Positions 58,621 through 64,000 of a DNA stretch of 64,000 bases are shown piece after piece (the stretch's first letter is position 1; every line of letters begins with the position of its first letter). Source of the DNA: Clavaria fumosa (taxonomy: Eukaryota; Basidiomycota; Agaricomycetes; Agaricales; Clavariaceae); assembly GCA_951802425.1 (NCBI GenBank), contig OX637802.1, positions 2,728,001 through 2,792,000 on the forward strand, written 5' to 3'. The translations under genes and the position numbers were made by a program. Under the pieces are notes generated by a model, which was not told the origin of the DNA, searched no databases, and worked only from the letters and a program-made list of their open reading frames with translations.

Positions 58621-58890
58621 GTGCGGACGGCAGGAAGGGTGAAAGGGTTTTCGTTTCCCGTGTATGTGAGGTAGGTCAACGTGTATAACTGATATGGATG
58701 GATGGATGGATAATCCATTTCTGTGAGGGTCAAAATTACATTGCAGCAGCAGAAACGTTTGATCTCCAGACTGGTGAACATGAGCTACTATGCTTGCCTC
58801 AAGTGGCGAGGCACGAAGAATGTCAGCGAGACATTCTCCGCGAGCGTCCCGCATATGCACACGCTCGCAAGCGCTCAACGTTCAACACTC

Positions 58891-58910
58891 TGTGTGTGTG
58901 TGTGTGTGTG
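58891..58910. repeat. TG dinucleotide microsatellite
   Basis: Ten TG units lie immediately downstream of the RRP17 stop (in minus sense) in the 294-bp gap between two convergent genes. A GATG tetramer run lies near 58694. Confidence 0.7.
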
Positions 58911-58914
58911 CACC

Positions 58915-59740
58915 TTAACGTTTCTTGCCAGCCCTTGCTTGCTTCTTTGAGTGTCTCTCCCGCTGCTTCCTCCGCTCAGCCTTCCGCGCCGAGGCAGTCT
59001 CGTACCGCACCGTCTTCTTCCGCTTGCCCACCTTCCCCTTCCCCTTCGTCTCCGGTTTCGATTCCGAGTTGGTTTGAAGAGGCGGCCGCGCTGGCACAGG
59101 GGCAGCTGTAGTGGCGGGCTTGTCTTTGTGCGCGGGGGGCAGAGTGGTGTCGCCGTGGATGAGCGTGAGGGGGTCGAACTCCTCTACGACTGTCACGGTC
59201 GCGAACTGCTCTTCGTCTTCGTACTGCTCCTCTTTCATTTCGTCGCTCTCTGCGTCGGTGTGGTCCTGCGCCTCTACGAGGCGGTCTAGGTAACAAGGCA
59301 CAACGACGACACCCTCAGAGACCGAGGAGTGTGGTAATAAAATGAAAAAAAGAGAGACGCACCGACGTCTGCGCCACATGCTTTCTCCATCTGGGCGACA
59401 TGTTCGGCAGCCTGCTTGGCGAGTTGCTGACGTCTCTGGAGATCGTGCTGTGGTGTCGCATTTGGGGAAAGGGGGGGGGGATGGATGGGATGAGCGTACC
59501 AGTCGTCGGTTCTGTACCCGCTCTGCTTTTTGTCTTTCTATTGCTTTCTTTTTCTTCTCTTCTGTTCGAGCGAGCTTTCGTTTGTGAAACCCGGTTAAGA
59601 ACTCTCTGTGTGTTAGCATTCCCCTATATACTCTTGTTGATAATTGAAGATTGACTTTTTTACCTACGATCATCTTCGTTGAATATGACTTCATTGATTT
59701 GGTTAGAATATCTTTTCTTGTGAGTCGCTTTGACTTTCAT
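58915..59740 (-). CDS. RRP17: Nucleolar rRNA-processing protein Rrp17 (Nop25/NOL12 family)
   Basis: Ribosome biogenesis factor; the yeast protein is a 5'-3' exonuclease for pre-60S rRNA. Start MKVKATHKKRYSNQINEVIF at 59740. After the first intron comes the family signature REFLTGFHKRKLARTEEKKK, followed by a basic helical stretch. A short exon (QLAKQAAEHVAQMEKACGAD) and an exon beginning DRLVEAQDH then lead to an acidic region and a very Lys/Arg-rich tail (KRKKTVRYETASARKAERRK) typical of nucleolar proteins. Introns are GT-AG and join in frame. Stop TAA at 58915-58917. It converges on MET22. Confidence 0.85.
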
Positions 59741-60615
59741 CAAAAATGTAGGTGAGAGGTGAGTGAATAGGTCACACACTTTGTCACAACTCACTTCGTC
59801 ACATCAAAATTGAAATGATATCATCGATGTGAGTGTAGTGGTGGTAGAGAACTGGTCAGGGGAGAACCCGGTCTATCTCAAGACCGTGTGAACTCTTCTA
59901 CTTAGCTCAATGAATGACCGGATGACCTGGTACTGGTAGTGTTCAATCGCTGCCCCTCCGCATTCCGGGTGACGTAGGTACCTTATATATCAAACAAACA
60001 ATCACTGCTGTGACTCAATTGCTGGGGTGGTCGCGTTATGTCTCCCGTGAGCATTTGATTGGTGACTAGCAGTTAATTTGTGCTACACTACAACTAAGTG
60101 ATGCTCATATATGATCAATTCAAGTCATCTCCAATTCAAATCTTGTTTCGCAATCGCCCAAGTTTCACTTGGGCATTTTCTTGATTACTCTCCCTAAAAG
60201 CTTGAGGCCTGAGCTGAGATGCCTATTCAGGTGATGATCATGGCCAGGTCACGGGATCATAACGTATTAGGTAATGAAACCGTGTGGTGTAACGGTGATC
60301 AGATGTGTAAAACCCGGCCAATCCCTTTCACGCCGCTTTAGACACTTGACAGAACTATCGCTCCGGGTTATTGCTCGGCACCTGGAGAACAAAGCAAGAC
60401 ATCTCAGGTATCAATAATCAATGGCTAGATTGTTACCACTCCTCAGTAGGTCATGTCGCGTTCTAAAGCAGGCTTTATTGATGTCGCGTGTCTGCAGGGT
60501 TGTGTGTGTTGGCGTGTGTGGACGCGGTGAAACGCGATCGCGGTGTGGGGGAAAATGACGGTACCTCAATCACACCGACTCCCGTATCGATGAGCGGCAG
60601 CGCTTGCCTTCGAGG
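59741..60615. other. Intergenic, no gene supported
   Basis: Upstream of RRP17 (-) and of the unknown gene B (+). A stretch near 60288 (GGTGTAACGGTGATCA, then CCCTTTCACG) resembles parts of a tRNA-Glu but lacks a B box and stems. Nothing else is recognised. Confidence 0.4.
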
Positions 60616-60623
60616 TATAAAAG
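60616..60623 (+). promoter_or_regulatory. TATA box of large unknown gene B
   Basis: TATAAAAG, 64 bp before the ATG at 60687, the same spacing as in copy A. About 50 bp around it match copy A; further upstream the two differ. Confidence 0.65.
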
Positions 60624-60686
60624 TACGGCTTGCTCACATGCAGAGACTCGGTAGACCCCGATACTGGTCTCCTTCTCTCTCCTACG

Positions 60687-63600
60687 ATGTCTTTCGCTTT
60701 TTCTCCCACCTTTACTCCAAGTAGCAGCAGCACTGGAGGCACTACTGGTCCTCAAATGGTTGCAGAGGAGGATCCTGTCGAAGTGTCTGGCCACGGCTGG
60801 AGAGACGCCCTCGTTACGAATGAAGGGATAACAGTCTGTGCGTACCCTAACCATGGCGACCCTTCGTCCTCCCTAGGCATTCCAATACCGACGACCGTCT
60901 TCTCAGGGTTTCTACGTGTATATCGCCTCAACGTCCCAGGAGACACAAGGGAATTTATCCAGCTAAACGAGGGCACGGGCAAAGGCCTGTTGAGCATTCC
61001 ATACATCCTCCGCGAGGACCTGCATATGCGCATCGTTCCTGGTAACGAGGCCGCCGCAATCAAGATGTTTCAAGAGGACCGCCAGAAACATCTTCCAGTC
61101 TTGTACGACTCCAGTGGCAGGCAAATACCCACGCTCCTCGACCGCGAGACGCGTGCCTCGGCGAAGCTGGCTGCAACCGGCCATTTGAGCGATTGGGCTT
61201 GGAACATTGTCGAGCAGTGCGTGCCGTTTCACTAGCTACGTGGTTTTTTTGATGCTGATCTTTTATTCAGGTGGAGAGAGGCTGCCTATAGAGCCCGTAT
61301 GTCCTGAAAAACTCATGTTCGTTCGTTTTTGATTTACAAGGCTTGGAAACACAGAGCAAGGCCGTCCCTCCCAAGGGTTCGACCCTGCATCGCGTTACTG
61401 GAGGCCCTGGCCGACAAACGGCGGAAAGACGGCTCCTGCTTCTCCTAAATTTTTGAATCTCTATATCGTACCCATCGGGAAAACCACCGTGGAAGCGCTC
61501 CAAACCGCCTTCAAGGCCATCTACGCTGATAAGAATGCTCACGACCTCGGCGTGCCTAAGGAACTAGTCAAAGTCCAAGCCCATCCTCCCCTGGGCGGTG
61601 AAATCGTGTCGACAGATTTCTTCAAGATGTGGTCTTTGTATGTGGAGAAGGGCCAGAGGGCAGTTTTGTTTGGGACCGTGATCAAGCCTTGGGAATACGG
61701 CTTTCCCACTGTTCCCCAGCTGCAACAGTTTCATAAAGATTTCTTTAGCAACAAAGATTCTTTATTTAGATATCAAGATTCGGCGACGTGGTCGTCTGTC
61801 ACCCCTAAGAAAGTAGGTTACGCGGATGGAAGGAAGAGGGAAGTAACTCAACAATCCGTCATGAATCACGCCAGCGCATCATATGTGAGTTCTCAAGCGA
61901 GACTTCTGGAGCCTTGTTCACTTCTTTGATCTCTTGTGACAGTTCGGCAGACCAAACTATGCTCCGGGTTACCCAGACAAATATATTCCGTCATTGAAAT
62001 ACGGCGCTGAGGTGAATCAGCTGAAATGTAACCATTTTATTCTGAACCTGATACCTTATTACAGTGGCTCCATCGTTCGGCATTCTCTTTTGGGGGTTTT
62101 GTCGACGTCAGTGGGAATGTACAGGCAACACTGCAGAGCTCACAGGCTGCTCAAAATTTGGTTTACGGTTTATACGAGGTATGCATCAACGGTGACCTTA
62201 TTATCCTCTTCATAAAGTAATGTGGTATTGTGTTGCAGGCGAATACTATGATGTTGCGGTTCGTGCCCCTGCCTTGACCTTGGCCGTCTGCCAACCCTAA
62301 TCACTCATATGTAGCGCCGAGTCCGCTATCAAGGCGGCTATCCGCGCAGACCCTAGGAGGACCTTCGGTCTTAGGACCCAGCTCCTTTCGGGAGGGATAA
62401 TCAAGGCCAATCGCCCAACGTCCGCGGATCGCGCAGAAGGCAAAGCTCCGGATGCTGAGTTTCTCAAGGCACAGTACTCCTGGTTTGCACCGCAGCTTTC
62501 GTATTCGGTCTCTGAAATAAGCTCTGTGGGTTGTTTTTTTTTTTCGGGAACGATCGTTCACCCGCGTGTCCTGATTTCTGATCTTCACCATGGCAGAGAG
62601 TCGGATTCGGTTTTCTTGCGGGCGAACAGACATTCAGTTTGTTGTCCCGGCAAACGCCTTTAGCGCTTGAAGTTGCCTTCGATGCTGAGTTGATCAAGGC
62701 CTATTTTACCCCCGCTACATCATCGTCGTCTTCTTCACTGTCGGGATCGTTATCCTCATTCTCATCTCTGCCCTCGTCTTCATTGCCTATGCGTTTTACG
62801 GCTTCTGTGCCCGCCACTTCGTCCCTCTTTGTCTCAAGCCCGTCTACCCTCGCCCTCGTCCCACCCAACGCTGCCCCCGCCCCTCTAGTCAAAGCTGCCC
62901 TCTCCATCGGCTCGAATCCTTATGACACAAGCGCCTCGACCACGACCGCCGATCCCCACGTCGCGATCCCGACCGCGTCCATCCACCGACCCGCAGCCGC
63001 CCTCGTGCGCATCCCGTCCGCGATGCGCAAGGACCTCGTGCCCGACCCGCACACGCTCTCGCCCTCCGCGCTTACGGCGTGGACGGCGGCGCAGCGGAGC
63101 GTGTCTGCGCTTCAGATTCATGGGCTTTCTGTTATGAATCCTACGGTTGTGCGCAGGGCTGTGATTAATGCTGTTGACGAGCCTGCTGCCGGGGCCGGTG
63201 TCGCGTCCGTCTCTAGCGTCCTGGCTGTTAAGCCGGGGACCACGCCCCCTCCAGATGGTTTCGTCTTGACAGGGGATATCAACCCGTTCAGCATCGCTAA
63301 TCTCAAAGGTATGCTAGTTACTCCCTGGTCGTTTGTCTGTTTCTTGACGCGGCTTGTTGTTAGCCAAACTTTACAGCTGGCATGGCCCTTCTCCTGTTTG
63401 GGTACATCCGACTGTGGGACTGGCGCCTATGTACCTAATGGCAAAACTCCCTGATGACCTCAAACTATCAACCGTTATCCCGCTCCTGAAGTCCACGCTA
63501 TATGATAAACTCAATTTCAAGAATGCCTCTTTCACGTGCCGTTACTTTTTATCTCACGCTCTCGTTTCGGCTGCTCACATTGCTATCATAGGTACCAAAA

Positions 63601-64000
63601 CTACAATTTCGAGAAAGACAAAGATCTGGGCTTGCATATCGATGCAGATATCGAGATCGACTCGTCTTTCGGCATCCTCCACGACATTCTCGTCACAGCT
63701 TTTAAAATCCCAAATCCGAAGCTACATGTACACGGTGCACTTGGCGGGCAGACCCTTAAGGATCCCTTGAATATTACCTCGCTTGTGTTGGAGGGCGTCT
63801 TTGCTGGTATCAAGGTAAGGATGGTCTTTCGCTCGCTGCGGTTTGGGTTCTGAGATTGCTTATGTTTTTAGTTGAGACCGTTTGACGGGTTGGAACTGAC
63901 GGAGATTGGCCTGCGTCTGTATGGTATCCCGTCCGCGTCTTACCCTGACTGGACGATGCGCATGCGATACGACTTCAGCATCAATGGCAAGATGACCATC
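60687..64000 (+). CDS. Large multi-exon protein of unknown function (copy B, cut by window end)
   Basis: Inverted duplicate of the gene at 9745-17476, covering its N-terminal half. Start MSFAFSPTFTPSSSSTGG. Exon order and intron positions match copy A, including the intron that leads into RVGFGFLAGEQTF. The first 50 residues are only about 78% identical to copy A, whereas later exons (SIPYILREDLHMRIV; AALVRIPSAMRKDLVPDPH) are about 92-95% identical by eye. The Ser-rich linker differs in length. All segments seen are open in frame, so both copies look functional. The sequence ends in the beta-rich region (DFSINGKMTI in copy A). Function unknown. Confidence 0.7.

Noticed and set aside
57682..58878. 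398-codon minus-strand ORF
   Set aside because: Antisense to MET22 exons, whose conserved metal motifs are on the plus strand.
60280..60380. tRNA-Glu-like sequence
   Set aside because: GGTGTAACGGT and CCCTTTCACG resemble D-arm and anticodon loop, but there is no B box and the stems do not pair.

Overview
The window reads as nuclear DNA of a basidiomycete fungus, probably a mushroom-forming Agaricomycete. Genes are dense, on both strands, and cut by many short introns of about 50-80 nt. The recognisable proteins are fungal: proteinase K-type subtilase, Ksp1/Ran1-type kinase, uL11 ribosomal protein, Ypk9-type P5B ATPase, Bos1 SNARE, Met22/Hal2 nucleotidase and Rrp17. The transposons are Ty3/gypsy chromoviruses. 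No species is claimed.

Layout. 0.3-2.2 kb: a secreted subtilase (+). 2.5-8.4 kb: a nearly complete but broken Ty3/gypsy chromovirus (-), with 305-bp LTRs, a GACAG target duplication, a polypurine tract and a self-priming-type primer site. 8.6-9.6 kb: a 980-bp non-autonomous inverted-repeat element holding a second, smaller one. 9.7-17.5 kb: a large many-exon gene of unknown function (-). 18-22.7 kb: a hAT-type MITE, a DUF1752/DUF3295-like gene (+), a GAGGAGT tandem repeat joined to a tRNA-derived SINE head, and an LTR-like minisatellite stretch. 22.7-37.2 kb: two decayed copies of a second chromovirus family facing each other. The + copy is split by a 2.5-kb near-perfect palindrome. The - copy carries an extra coiled-coil ORF between the chromodomain and the polypurine tract. 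37.2-40 kb: more repeat debris, another hAT MITE and a Helitron/PIF1-type helicase relic. 40.3-59.7 kb: a conserved gene block (kinase, RPL12, divergent Rho GTPase, mucin-like membrane protein, P5B ATPase, BOS1, MET22, RRP17). 60.6-64 kb: a second, inverted copy of the large unknown gene, running off the window.

The housekeeping genes have ordinary roles: translation, ribosome assembly, ER-Golgi fusion, PAP hydrolysis in sulfur assimilation, and vacuolar cation or polyamine transport. BOS1 and MET22 share a 90-bp divergent promoter holding one TCACGTG motif. The first chromovirus LTR holds three exact TCACGTGA motifs. The most unusual items are the giant palindrome, the post-pol ORF of the second chromovirus family, the Rho-like GTPase that has lost both switch signatures, and the inverted pair of large unknown genes. 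Exon joins were made by eye from GT/GC-AG signals and family similarity, so exact boundaries are provisional.
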